A DNA stretch of 64,000 nt from Saccoglossus kowalevskii (Eukaryota; Hemichordata; Enteropneusta; Harrimaniidae): positions 62,001 through 126,000 of the forward strand of contig NW_003125430.1 in assembly GCF_000003605.2 (NCBI RefSeq). The letters run 5' to 3'. The notes under the pieces are model-generated. The model was not told the origin of the DNA. It saw only the letters and a program-made list of their open reading frames with translations, and did not search any database. Position numbers and translations under genes: made by a program. Each line of letters starts with the position of its first letter. The first letter of the stretch is position 1. Positions 1-12,225 of this stretch are shown here, piece by piece.

Positions 1-2186
1 TGTTCGCCCCGGGGGACACAGCGAGTGGTGGCAGACGTATAAATGGAAGAAATAGCTATCAGCTGTCGTAGAATATCATTTTCTGTTTAAAATCGGGGTT
101 ACGAAGGTACCGTAGAAGAGCGCGATAGTATACAACATCAGGTCGCAGTTGGTGACCTTGTTACGGTAAATATGTAAAATAACCAAATCTGAAAAAATTG
201 CCTTATTGTCCAACGCTCGAGTGTTCTCCTTTGAGGAGCTGCAACATTTCTAATTGTCTCGAAAGCTGAGAGAATTAAGTATGGCCATTATAATTAATTT
301 ACTGACAATGCAACCAATGTCTATTTATAGCCACGTCTGTATCAAACCAGACCCACGTAGCTTTCGTCTTTTCTTTTAAAAAAAAGGCGCAAACAAAAGT
401 GTGCATAACACAAGGTGGCTTATTCTGCTTATTAACGTATACAGCATCTCCAATAAGTTGAAATAAGATGATTACTTTTCGTCGACGCGTGTGACAGTTT
501 TCATCAAACCACCACGCGATTCTTATTTGTTTCCACGCACTAAGCTGGGTGGTTTGTTTTTGTTAGAATATCGCGCTGTCGTATTTAATCAGTGAGTTAT
601 AAATGTATGATCGCGTCCCATTAGTGTATTTTATTTAAAGCCTTCAATTCATTTCGTCAAATATATACACATATTTGTGTGTTCAATTCTGGTAGTGCTA
701 ATGTTGCCTTCTTGAACGGAATTAATAGAGGAGTTTTCACGGACCAGCTTACTGGGCTATTAACATCCACGTTATAACAACCAGGGATGAATGGCATTTT
801 ATTAGAAAATTGATTTAAATTTTCCAATCTGCGTCAGACCTTCTATAAGCTGTTAAACTTGTCACAATCCATACTAGGGCTTCTCGGTAAACACAATTTT
901 CAAATTATAAGTATTTTTTAATTATTGTGTCGTTCCTTTAGTTGCGGATTCCTGAACAATACGTGTATTTGTCGACGTTCAGAGACAACATTACGACTCT
1001 AGTAAACTCAAATGTTGGGTGTTGATTTTTTATGTTTGCATTATGCTTTATAATATATTGCGATAGGTCATGGTGAACTCAACACAGTGTCGCTGGTACT
1101 TGATTTTAACTACAAATAATGTCTTCAAACGATGCGAGCGTCTTACACATCCAATTAAATTAAACCACGTGATAAACCAATCTTCTGATGAATTCAAATA
1201 CTCGCATGTGTCGCCTATCGTTTGAAGTTCTAAGCTGTTTCACTCGTTGTTTTTTTTTTTTTTAATTTTTTAACTTCGAACATTAAGTACTGCATTGTAT
1301 TGGGATACGGTTTAAAAGAGGTTAGCAACGTAATTACGTAATTAATCTACGGTTGAGTATGTTATTTCCACTTACATGAATTTGTTTCTTTCGAGTCGAC
1401 AATCTCTCAACAAGAAGATATATCATGGCGATGTACACAGGGCAATCTAATTTCCATTACTGTCGTTGATTTCTTGACACGTATCAATGAACCACAGAGC
1501 GCGACTGTATCTTGTCGGATGTTTTAAATCTAAAGGATTTTTCGGAATGTAGTCTTCTACGGACTAGTTTAAGTCTCCTAGATCATCTATATATAATAAT
1601 GTTCCTTGTTTGTTTTTTGTTTTTTCAAAATCCTTCATACTGGAGATCTGTTTAAGGACACATAATATCATATTGTTATGCGTTACATGTAAAAGCAAGC
1701 TAAATCCGTGATTAACATCTAAATATTTGTTGCGACCCCGACATCACTATTGTGATCATGATTAACCGGGAGAATTCGAATTACGTACGTACATATAATG
1801 TTAGGCATCGTCATAATGAGTGTAGTACGGGACTGTAGCTGCAAAACAAGTCGAAGAATTCATTCAAATCGCAAATAATTAATAAACATGTCGTTATAAA
1901 AAAACAACAACAACATATACGATTGACGTTGCGTATATTATAACGTCCAAGAGTTGTGAACACCAACTGTATATGTACTAACAGTCAGCGTACGTACCTA
2001 CTAGAAATAAAGGGATTTATATTAAAACTCGATATTCTGCCCACTGAATCGTAGCTGTAGGCTAACAATCCGAGGATTACCGTCTCTTCATACTCGCACA
2101 TGGAACATCGCAATCGTGGATTATTATCAATGTCCAAATGGAAGAAGTATTGAAAACATGAATGGGGTCCAATATGAAAGAATCCG
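1..2186. other. AT-rich noncoding DNA, no gene recognised
   Basis: Stops are frequent in all frames and I see no splice-flanked open block with recognisable protein content. Short A or T runs occur (for example a T run near 1251-1263), but no organised repeat. It is compatible with intergenic or intronic animal DNA. Confidence 0.6.
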
Positions 2187-2630
2187 TTGGGATTGACTTC
2201 TAGTATTTGTTATCTCTTTCAATATAATAACTTGTGCGTTGGCGGACGCGTTTGCGTCGACGTCCCGGCAACAGATCAGAAATTGACAGACACTGGTGTG
2301 CTGAGACTGCATGTAACAGACACATCGTGTTGTTGTCTCTTCGCCTACGTGACAACGAAAAGTATGTATGTGTGTGTTCGTGGTACGTTGGATTATCTGT
2401 GTTTAATTGAAGTTGAACATAACCACTGCTTAGTCACGATTTACCAGACAAACCTGAAGTGGATTTATGTATACGCAGAACACGTGTTCCGTGTATCTGA
2501 CGAATATAATCTCTTGTTACGGACAAGTTTAATTGATCGAAGAAATGTCATGTGGTGCAGACACATCCCGTGTTGTATTGCTGCAGATTTTCAATCCGTT
2601 CAAGAGTGTAAGCCCGCTCACATTTCTTAA
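2187..2630 (+). other. Unassigned 147-codon open reading frame
   Basis: This is the longest uninterrupted ATG-to-stop frame in the window. The predicted product is Cys- and Val-rich with alternating hydrophobic residues (for example the stretch LDYLCLIEVEHNHCLVTIYQ), which suggests beta structure. I recognise no family, signal peptide or clear transmembrane segment. Codon usage reads as moderately coding-like, with a fair share of G or C in third positions. However, at this base composition about 0.5 frames of 140 or more codons are expected by chance in 64 kb over six frames (my rough estimate from a stop frequency near 0.068). Two short look-alike segments lie inside it, near 2317-2335 and 2556-2578, both reading CAGACACATC followed by CGTGTTGT. 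It could be a chance frame, an old exon or a transposon remnant. Confidence 0.15.
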
Positions 2631-5600
2631 GATAATTTATGAAAATGGCTTGAAAACTTTAATTAATATACAATTGTTACTATAGCGGTTTTTTAACAGT
2701 GAACATGATTCAGTTGTGCAATACAAAACTTTTTTCTGAAAAAAATGGGTCGATTATAATTAGTATGCTAAGACTGTTTTATTGTGTACATTTTCAATAG
2801 AGCACAATTCTATCTCATTGATTTATTTTTAACCTAATTGTTAACCCCGGATTTTAAAATTTGTTCACGACAACAAAAGATATCGTATTGATGACAGCAC
2901 ATAAATTGTTCACATTATGTCACCACGCAACACAAATGAGATGAGGAGATGAATTCACTATAGAAACCAATGATTAATTAAAAGGTTTCACGTGACAACA
3001 GACAAAATGGCCGTTCTGGTCTAGGTATATTCATTTACGAGTCAGATTCATTGTATCATCCGTACGCGGTGACAGTTCGATTTATCAGTGTGTCTACAGT
3101 ATTTGAAATCATTGTGCTATTATGATTGGCTTAAATGAAACCGGGTCACCAATCAACTTCTGGTTACCCTTACGCACTAAAAATAGTTCCCGTAAATTAC
3201 AAGTTTCTGAAAGTCTTATATTTTTCTTGGAATGAGTGAAATCCAGATGAAATTGAATTGTGGTATGACCTGCTGTATGTAATCTGCTTCGGTAACCTGG
3301 TGGCGGCCATCTTTGATTACGCTCAAAACAGTACAGTGATCCCGCTTTTGAGAGTGCGTTCGACAGTTTCCTTGCTAATGACGTCATGCAACTGTGGTAG
3401 TTTACTTGTGATCATCCGGGCTACATACAGGTAACTGGTAAACATTAGGCTGAACGAGAGTTGCCGATGTTACCTAGAATGGAAATCGTAAATGGTCACC
3501 TTGTACCAAATGGTCGCATGTCTCATAGCGACATAGTATAGTTTTCTTTAATACTGTTTGTAATCAGCTTGCGGGATACGTATTTTCCCTAATGTGCAAT
3601 TATGTCTGTACACAGAACAGCCGTTGCATGCTTCAACCATCGAGTCAGGAAATACAGATTACGCTGAGCAAATTGACCTATTAAAACTCCATGACACCAC
3701 TACCATGGCGTTCATACGCGTAGGCCATAAATAAGAAGACGCCAAAAGATCAACAAAGGAACGTATATCGTTTTCAATTTAAAGCAAACGTGCAAACTGC
3801 AATAAAAATGTGGATCAGAAGTGTTATGCATACATAAACCAGGACACAGGGCACAGCAGCTGATTTAATATTGCTATTGAGAAGTAGCCTTAATTCAAAG
3901 ACACGAATTGCGTGATAAGGTACAGACATGTCTCATATTAAGAGTATTCATTATTATACGTATTTTTCCTTAACACTTAGAAAATTAATATTTAATCACC
4001 CATAATTAGATACTCCATATGCAATATTTAGGTAGTGACATCATGGCAGGGCACCCCGAACCGGGTGGCGTCAAGGTTAATTGGACTTCCCGTAATACCG
4101 TGCTCTGCGTAAATGTCAAAACTCGGCAAGACAGCGTTTGAAGACTAATTCGGGCGTTGAGCTCCCCGCCGGGAGTTAATCTGCAAATGTAATTGCAAAT
4201 CTCCATTTTTATACCCGCCAAAATAGCCGACAGGCGTGCATAGTAATGTTTTGACCGAATTGTGACGTTTCCGAATGTCGCGTTGCGTAGTCTTGTACTT
4301 CGCGAACATGAATATCGCGAAGGGAGGACAATGTACTTTGGGTGAATCCAGCGTTCTTTTGCCATCATATACATATCTATCCAGGTAAATTGGTGAATAA
4401 TAAAATGTACACAAAAATGTTATTGATTTTTTCCAATGCTCTTCTATGTGTATGAATAGCCTGAGTTTCCCTTATCTCGTCCCCGCAAAGACATCATATT
4501 TTATTTGAAGACGTGTCAGTACGTAAGTGGGGATCAAAAAGGTTAACAAAGCCTTAGTGATATCCCTTTCATTCGGCATAACAGCGGGGAAAGTCGTCAC
4601 TCGTTATACAAAAATAAAACAAGTGCAGTTGTTAATATATCAAGGTAGTTATAAAATCTCAAATAGCTGAAGGGGGAAAAAGGCATGAATCAATCGGAAG
4701 CAAAGATATTTTACATTCAGGCAGACTTGAGTTGTCGAATAATATGAAAGGAAACCAAGCAATAAATCCAGTCTCTGCACTTGCATAGTAAACACATCGA
4801 AACGTCAGTGAGCTGAGGAGAGCCGTGAGTCTGCTTCCCACCGCAACGTCTCGAGGTTGCTCGCTTTAATTGATCAAACGCAATTCATCGGCGCTACAAT
4901 TCCCAAGACGGCATCTCTTACTTGATGGTCTTTTACCGACCTCGGCTAGCAATATAAAGAAGGTTAATATTCGGAATGTTTTGATAGTGGAATGTCATCA
5001 AATGATTTTTAGTACGATATCAGGGGTACGATAAAACAAGCGCGGAATAAACGCATATAAATTGGCATGAATGGCCTTCCCAACGATCTTCGGAGTAGCT
5101 ATAGGAGTAAAAATAGGAAATATTTTTTACAACCGCCGCTTTATATTATGTTTATGCGGCGTGAGAAATCGTCTCAGATTCTGGTTTCGTAGTTCTTTGG
5201 TGTGTTGGGTAACGGGTTGGGATACACTGAATTTAAACCACCAATAGCGGAACGACACTACTACGTTTTTTTTTGTTTTTTTTTGCGGCTCTGACCTTAA
5301 GTGTCGAACTCAACGTACCACGAAGATGAAACACGCCATAGTCTGTCCATTATAAACGTATCACTTGCCATTCGCATATATATCGATTTAATGAATGTTG
5401 TCAATCTGGCGCCACCGCCACAAATGTAATTGAAGGAGACACACCAGAAAACGCAAACCGTGATGCGAGTTTAGACGAGCTGGCTGGTGCGGCTGAGAAA
5501 AATATTCCCTTCACACATACAGTGTACACAATCTTTTGAAATGTGCAAGTATCACTCACTGGCTATTCCATTCACCCATGTATATTTCAATGAGTAATTT

Positions 5601-7059
5601 TTTTCTAGTTAGTCATGCTGCACGAATTAATTTTAATATCGCTCATTTATCTCTCAACATCTGGTGATGGGGAGGAACTCGCGTATTAACACAAATCTCA
5701 CTGTGACAAAACAATAAAAATGTCCTGCATTCAATAAAACAGCCTGGGTCTGTTAACAAACCATTATTCGAAGTCAATCACCGCGGGGCTTTTTTTTTCT
5801 ATTTGCCAATATTAAGTCACATAATGCAAACTTTGATAACCAACAAACGTTACCGCCAGCAATCTATCAAAATTCATAATGTCAATTTGTAATGGGTTGC
5901 ACGCCCTACTTTTGTTTTATTTGGGTCAGCATATTGCTTCACACAAATACAGTTACGTGGTTTCATATCGCTCGAGCTATACCGACCAAACAATGAATAC
6001 ACAAAGATTGCACCACCAAATGCGTTCTGCATATCCGTTCGTCTGTTCGCTGTCTGTCCGCTTGCCTGCCTGAGTTTACCCACCTAGTAACCTATGACCT
6101 GTTCAGTTGTATCGACTTTCTATTAGACTAGTCATACCGCACTACCACTAATACTATCAGTCGTTCAGTTGTCGCAACAGACGGGGGCTGTAGCTTCCTC
6201 GACGTAGTGATTTAATAGGGCCACCACCCCGAGTTATAAATGAAATGTCAGCCTCGTAGTTATTTCGAGAGAGCTTTCTTGTTAAGTGGCGGAAGAAAGT
6301 GGGCGTACAAGAAAATGATACAATATATCCGACTGCATTATCTGAATGTAATGCCACTCAACTCAGCTGTCTCCCTCGTAGTTCCAATTTCGGTGAACAC
6401 TTAGGAAAGGGTTTGGACAGGACAATCGACTTGTATATATATTTTTTTATATCATCCCGCGCTTTTTAGATCTTGACTTTGGTAATTTTCCTCGAGGTAC
6501 AAATAATGCGAATTAAACAATCATTAGCCTAAGGGCAGAGGACGACCAACACAGCAATGGCAAGTCCAATCATCCCTGTATCGTTGCGGCCGCTTCATTT
6601 TGTGCGTTCGCCTCCAGGTTTCCGATTACGGGTGACACAGTTGGATTATAGGCGTTCGCATTGAAGCCGCGTAGAGTATAGTCTATTTTTTCACACTGTA
6701 TAGCCCCTGCAAGTCAATACTTTATATAATTATATACAAAAAATAAACGAACATCCGCTTTAAGCTTAAAAGCTTTTTAAACAAAATGACACAATAGTCT
6801 GGTTTGATGAGTGCATCAGCTGATGTAACGTTTGACAATTAACGTTTATATACTCGGGCGAAGGTGATGGCATAAATGATGGAAACATTCACAGGATGGA
6901 ATATGTGTCTCTCGCATGCCTTGCTTTACAGAGACGGGTCCCGCGGATCGTTCTATTTGAACAAGAACTGAGCACGACCAATCTGTGGATGCGAGCAAAT
7001 ATGTCATGTTACGAAAACGATCAAAATAAGTAGATAAATAAATTGTAATGCACAAATAA
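2631..7059. other. Noncoding DNA without recognised genes
   Basis: No convincing exon is seen. Small items are a T-rich tract at about 5265-5284, a CTGT/CTGC-like low-complexity patch at about 6030-6070 that creates short frames on both strands, and an AAGCTT-rich palindromic patch near 6760-6780. The short frames at 4006-4414 and 5874-6083 overlap each other on different frames or strands and show no family resemblance. Confidence 0.55.
3295..3390. promoter_or_regulatory. Possible promoter-like motif pair (YY1-like plus CRE)
   Basis: A GGCGGCCATCTTTG block near 3302 resembles the reverse of the YY1-type AAGATGGCGGC promoter motif. A full palindromic CRE, TGACGTCA, lies at 3379-3386, about 70 bp away. 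In many animals such motifs sit near transcription starts of widely expressed genes. No coding exon follows on either strand that I can identify, and single CRE palindromes occur elsewhere in the window (for example at 33599), so this is weak support. Confidence 0.15.
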
Positions 7060-7084
7060 ATTGCATACCAAGACGTCTTCCATC

Positions 7085-7388
7085 ATTTGCATTACTACCC
7101 AAGAAATGGGAAAACTATCTTAAGCTGAGTTTTTCTTCTTGTCGCAAATGGATTGAAACTTGGTATATTTATATTCTTTTCAGTAGTTGAATCTTTTATA
7201 AAAAGTTTCGAGTTATTCTGTGCATATTAGATAGCTAATTTGCATACACATCAACTATTTTTATACTTTGGTATATGCATGGTGTTTGTGTGGTTGCAAG
7301 AAATAACATTATTATTATATAATTACCTAATTTGCATACTAATTAAGTACCTTAGACATTGTTCTGATTTGTTCCAATAAATTTGCAT
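7085..7388 (+). promoter_or_regulatory. Cluster of four ATTTGCAT octamers
   Basis: Exact ATTTGCAT octamers, the reverse of ATGCAAAT (the classical POU/Oct binding site), start at 7085, 7238, 7330 and 7381. Chance expectation for this octamer on both strands in 300 bp of such DNA is about 0.02. Two of the four share the longer context CTAATTTGCATAC, so the cluster could equally reflect an internally repetitive element rather than selected binding sites. Confidence 0.3.
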
Positions 7389-7606
7389 TTGGTACATGCC
7401 AACTGCTTAGCTAGTTGAAAGTCTGCACATTAAGATAGAAATAATCTGGATAATAAATGTCTGTTCAGTCGTATTATGTATTTTTTGTCTGTTTAATGTA
7501 GAATTATAGTTCATAATGTTACCTAGAAGCAAAGACAAACAAGACATGTTCTAATTTTGAGAAGGATGGAAATGACCATGCCATAACGAAGTTATGTAAC
7601 GAAGAT

Positions 7607-7767
7607 GTTAAGGAGGGTCGTCACCTGCGCACGCGCGGGAATTGAGTCCCAAGCAACAATAACACACACGCTAAAACACAAAGGCTCATGGGTAGACGCT
7701 TGTTTGTAAACAACGACACGCTATGACCATCTGACGCATGCGCGGGTGACGACTCCCCCGCTTTAAC
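7607..7767. mobile_element. MITE-like element with terminal inverted repeats
   Basis: The ends are inverted copies of one another. The left end starts GTTAAGG and continues GTCGTCACCTGCGCACGCG. The reverse complement of the right end starts GTTAAAG and continues GTCGTCACCCGCGCATGCG, with a 4-5 nt gap near the tip and two mismatches in the inner 19 nt. The roughly 90-bp core has no coding potential. The element is much richer in CpG than its surroundings (about 15 in 161 bp), which marks it as a separate insertion. TTAA occurs at both tips, so a TTAA-targeting (piggyBac-like) nonautonomous element is possible, but the inner tip sequence does not start CCC as typical piggyBac termini do. I do not recognise the family. 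Confidence 0.6.
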
Positions 7768-10248
7768 CTACAGAATATTCTGTCATGTGCATGATATTTA
7801 CGTTGTTGAATTTTATAAGAATGTATTTTTCTTCACGCTCATGACATGTTTATGACATATTGGGACACATATGACATATTGGTCCAACATATTGATTGCA
7901 GCCTACTTATATTTATTTTGAGAAAGTGTGTCATAAATAGCATGCCAATGATGGCCATGTGATTATTATGTACAGCATGTAGATATCATAGTTCCATGGA
8001 AACATAGAAACATATTATTATTAAAATATTCAGAAAATATAATTAAAAATTCGCATTTTTTAAAACTATTTCATTGAACACAATGTTAAAGTAAAATAGC
8101 ATTTTGACTCTTTTTATAAACTAAATTATTGAAAAAAAGGTTACCCTATCAGTCATGATATGTAATTTGTTCATCCTATCAGCCACAGTTATGTGCGATA
8201 TACACTGCCAGCACTATAAGGCTCTAACGCTGTAAAAAATATTGCAGTTTTGCACTGAATTACAACAGCATTTTTTTTATAAGTGGTCTCCTATCCTAAG
8301 CGATTCTTGACATTTTAACTGGTTAAATCTACAATTATCAAATTTCACAAATATTCATACATTTTCTTATGCTATATTAAAATTGTAAACGAATACATGG
8401 TGTCCTGTTTTCATTATGTTATCAACCCATCCAATGTACATCTGTGTATCAATGTATACAAAGCGATCGAGCGCGTGCGTACATACGGCAAGATCATTCG
8501 TCACGTCACGCGCGTTTATACGAACTGCACCTTTGCTAAAAAATAATCATCACGCTTGACCACGGACGAGAATAATTTAAACAAAAAGCTACGAAGAACT
8601 GTATAGAACCCATCATTGTTTGAATACTCTAGTAATGTAATATCATTGAACCAATTGGAATTATGTGGCATCATATATTACAGTATAATATTATCGATTC
8701 AGTTTAGCTCTATTTGTGTGAACTGAACCATGAAATGTAGACAATACACACGATATGGGCCAAACGTGGAGACAAACAGATGCGTTTTTACTTATTTCTA
8801 ATTGTTATATTCCATAAGTACTATTTCAACTAAGTTATTTGTTTGTCTAATTATAATTGAAGTAATAGAAACATATATTGCCACATTACTGCAACCTATC
8901 ACATAGTGGAGACGAACACCCCCGCCCACCAGCACCCCCACCCCCACCCCACACACACGCACTCTTCTATTATGTCTGCGTTAAAGTGCTGTCATTTTCT
9001 ATCATATCATCGATCTTGACCCATATTCCCGGCAATATAGAGCAAGGTCAAAGGTTGTCGTGAACTGTACAATAACACGAAGTGTTGTACACCGTTAGCT
9101 GCGCTTGGTTGATCACGTGGAATCTACCATTAATTATCTAGTACCTGTCACAAATATTTGCAATAAATATAACAAAATGTAAAATGAGATCTGGGACAGA
9201 GGGAGTTTTTTTTTATTATATTTATTTTATTACCAAACATGATCAATTACCGTTCACTGCGAGATCCTGCTTTATGCGTGAAATCGACAGGACGAACAGG
9301 ACAAACAAAATTCAGAGCGTCGTATTGTTGACAAATCTTCGCGTGGGGTTCGCCAAATGTGAGCGTATATTTGGGCGTGTTTTCACACCTAATAATGTGC
9401 TATACACATTTGATGATGGGCAACTTTGTTGAAGTAATAGTATCCTAACTCGGCATTCCGATATTGTGGTATAAAAAAACAATTTATGTTCAAATCATTC
9501 GCTTTTGCGCCAGATATTCGGTCCATGCAATGGGTAAGATTTCGCAGTGAAAGTAAATCCCCTATTACCTTTGTACTTGATTCATTATTTTTTTTCAAAC
9601 GAGATAAGATTTCCAACCAAAAATTCACCTGATACAATTAAACGTTTTTAACAACGTCTTATTAATGAATTCGTCCCTGGACTTGAACTTTACAGTATAT
9701 GAACTGAAATGTAATATCGATTATGTTTTGTTATAATAATATTTTTCATCGAATCTATAATCAAATTGTACAATAAACCTATTCCCAAACTAATTATTGA
9801 AATCGCAGCTTCGAAAAAAACAAGTTCCAATTGAAATTTAAAAGCTGGCACAACAATGTAATATCGATCGCAGAGCCAGGACGACTTCAAGTTGAACTAA
9901 AAAACGATTTTTAATGAGAAATTGCATCTCATTAACATAAAAAAAAATTCGACACAGTTACATTTCTGTATGTTTTTGCCTTCTCGTTTCGGTCAATGAA
10001 AGTGCCACATGCAGCGACTAATTGAACATATACTTCTATGATAATTAGTACTAACCTATGTCACGATGAAATAAACCGCTGTAGGCTCGTTCCTGACATT
10101 GTTTATGAAAAAATGAAACGTATCACGTGCGAGAACTACTGAAAGGCAGAGATGACTAATACATTATTTATTTTTCTTAAGTACAATAGTATACAGTCCA
10201 ATTCGAACACGGTAACGCGGCGCAAATCATAGCGTATGATCGAGTTCG
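7768..10248. other. Noncoding DNA, no gene recognised
   Basis: Mostly AT-rich unique-looking sequence. A C-rich, CA-ending low-complexity tract lies at about 8918-8960 and accounts for the proline- and histidine-rich peptide that frame would encode. An imperfect palindrome, with arms GTACAATAACAC and GTGTTGTAC, lies near 9067-9090. Confidence 0.55.
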
Positions 10249-10568
10249 CGTAACGTGCGCTCCATAAGTCACAGCGTGCCATAATTTTGCGGTATTTTAC
10301 GGATATTTTCATCCTACCATATTAGGAAATACGAATTCCAAATATGGAATGATTACGCGCGTAAGCAATAATAAAAACAAACACGGCTGCAACCAGAGCT
10401 GATTCTGCTGTGAACATTTTGAATTTCGGCATTCCCGTGGTGAAAGATGTATAATAAAAAGGTTATTACGAGAATACCTCAAAGTTTGCACTCAGGCAGT
10501 ACGCCGCGCTTCGGTCGATACTCCAGCTGTACTATTTTCGTGCATACTTTGAGGTATTCTCGTAATAA
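10249..10568 (-). mobile_element. Hairpin-plus-tail repeat, copy A (inverted)
   Basis: Read on the minus strand this copy has the same order as the two copies at 59.8-60.6 kb: first a foldback hairpin (10463-10568), then a tail (10249-10462). The hairpin arms are TTATTACGAGAATACCTC and its reverse complement at the two ends. The tail shares the blocks GGAATGCCGAAAT, ATTCCATATTTGGAATTCG, CCTAATATGGTAGGATGAAA and GGCACGCTGT with the other copies. Relative to those it lacks about 30 nt in mid tail, about 16 nt next to the hairpin and about 18 nt in the hairpin loop region, and it has no ATT expansion. It has no coding potential. It is an older, independent insertion of the same nonautonomous family. 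Confidence 0.75.
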
Positions 10569-11923
10569 CGTACCTTATAATATACACACTTTTCGTACCC
10601 CCCTACCAACAACTACTAGCAAAAGTACATGGTGTATCCAGGAAATATATGACTGAAGAATTCTGCATGTTTTCCCGAACGATTCCATCACACTACCACA
10701 CTCGGAAACGCGCACATTGATGGCGAATGACTGACATTCAGACACGCACATCTGCTATGTTTATATTTGTATCTTTCGACGACATGACTGACCGAATTAA
10801 TATTGTGATAATTGATTGGGTCCGCATTATCTAGAAAGGCAGGTTAATCTTAATTATTCTGTTATTATAGTTATTGTCATTGGATTTTCATTTTCTAGAA
10901 AGGTCACTGGGGGTTATGAAACTCGTTTACTGACTCACATTTACAGCAAGGAATACTAAAATTAGAGCACCGACACACGTTTCCAGAAGTGCATCCCCGT
11001 TCTCAAACGTAATAACAAATTGCAGGCAGCAAGTCGATTTGTTGTTTTCCCCAACCGCTCGTCTAACTTGACATAAGGTTGCCATACATCTGGCTTGTGT
11101 TAATACGCACGTTATGATTAGTTCTACGCTAGAACGGTTAATGTATCTCAAGGGGTCGGGAGAATAAGATTACAACGCGGTCCAGGGACGTTGAAAAGTT
11201 GCTTACTAGTACGTGGATAAGAGTGTCAAATGTGAATTGAATTTAAACAAATATATATTTTGAATTCGACGTGAGTACTCGACATTTCTGCTCTATATTC
11301 AGTCACCGTTGATAACCGCATGCGCACTTCGTGCTTCCAATTTTGTTTCAGAATGAAAGTGATATTTTTTTGGTGTCATATTATACATATATTGTTCAGA
11401 CAGATCATACTTTTTCCCGTTTTTTCCCCTCAAACAGGAAGTCTGGCGAAGACTCGCGACACCGATCGAGATTTACCAGCGGGTTAATTCAACGTATTGG
11501 CTGAACTAGAATAGCGTGCACGGTCTATCTAAGGTTTCCGCGTGTAAACATAGTAAATTGTCAGCTGTAGTTAACATCATAACACTTTGCGCTTGAAGTA
11601 CACTAATCACCAAACTAAAGACTAATTAAAATTCCTTTTTTCGGTGTTTGATTCGATTTCGGTATGGTACAACACGTTGCCTGTAATCGATAACAAAGAA
11701 GGCAGAGAGCGCTGAGTAAACATCGCACATACGCCAATCGTATCAGACAAGCTGCGGTCGGATGTATCGTTTCCGTAACGTGATCAATGATGACACGGAT
11801 GGCTAAGTTAGAAAAGTAGATGAAGACAAAAGATTAGCGAGGGATTTTTAGACAACATGCCAAAGCTAACAACCAGAGAGGGTGGCAAAAACCGCAAATG
11901 AATGCGCCAACGGGGTTCACACG
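10569..11923. other. Noncoding DNA, no gene recognised
   Basis: I see only short, stop-interrupted frames and no organised repeats between the hairpin element and the minisatellite module. Confidence 0.55.
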
Positions 11924-12214
11924 TTCTGTGTCATAACATCACTGTCCTACATCATATCATCAGCGGCCTGCATCACATCGTCACTGGTCTGCATCATACC
12001 ATCACTGGTCTGCATCATACAATTACTGGTCGGCATCATTGACGGGGTTATTCATACTCACGATCTGTTTTTTGAATTTATTTATTCATGAGATGAATTT
12101 TCTCAAAAAAAAAATCATAGTATGCGGGGAAGTTTGCATCTTATAAAAGAATGGGAACGGTCATATTGCATATTGGTTATATTGGTTGGCCCTGAATAAT
12201 ATATGTAGGGCATA
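11924..12214. repeat. Minisatellite module, copy 1
   Basis: It consists of five 21-bp units (11936-12040) of the type CCATCACTGGTCTGCATCAT, plus a degenerate partial unit upstream. A conserved tail follows (12041-12214) beginning GACGGGGTTATTCATAC and including TATGCGGGGAAGTTTGCATC and AAAAGAATGGGAA. The same order, array then tail, recurs immediately downstream, so array and tail were duplicated together. The short peptides this region would encode are by-products of a unit length divisible by three. Confidence 0.85.
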
Positions 12215-12225
12215 CATGCAATTCA

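Larger units (their letters stand above)
7060..8400. repeat. CpG-poor AT-rich block, possibly an old repeat
   Basis: The stretch is strongly AT-rich and has few CpG dinucleotides (I count about three in 7141-7560), unlike most of the window where CpG is common. It carries recurring TTTGCATAC and GACATATTGG phrases. CpG loss suggests past methylation, as expected of an ageing repeat, although it may simply be AT-rich unique DNA. A separate CpG-rich inverted-repeat element sits inside it at 7607-7767. Confidence 0.3.
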
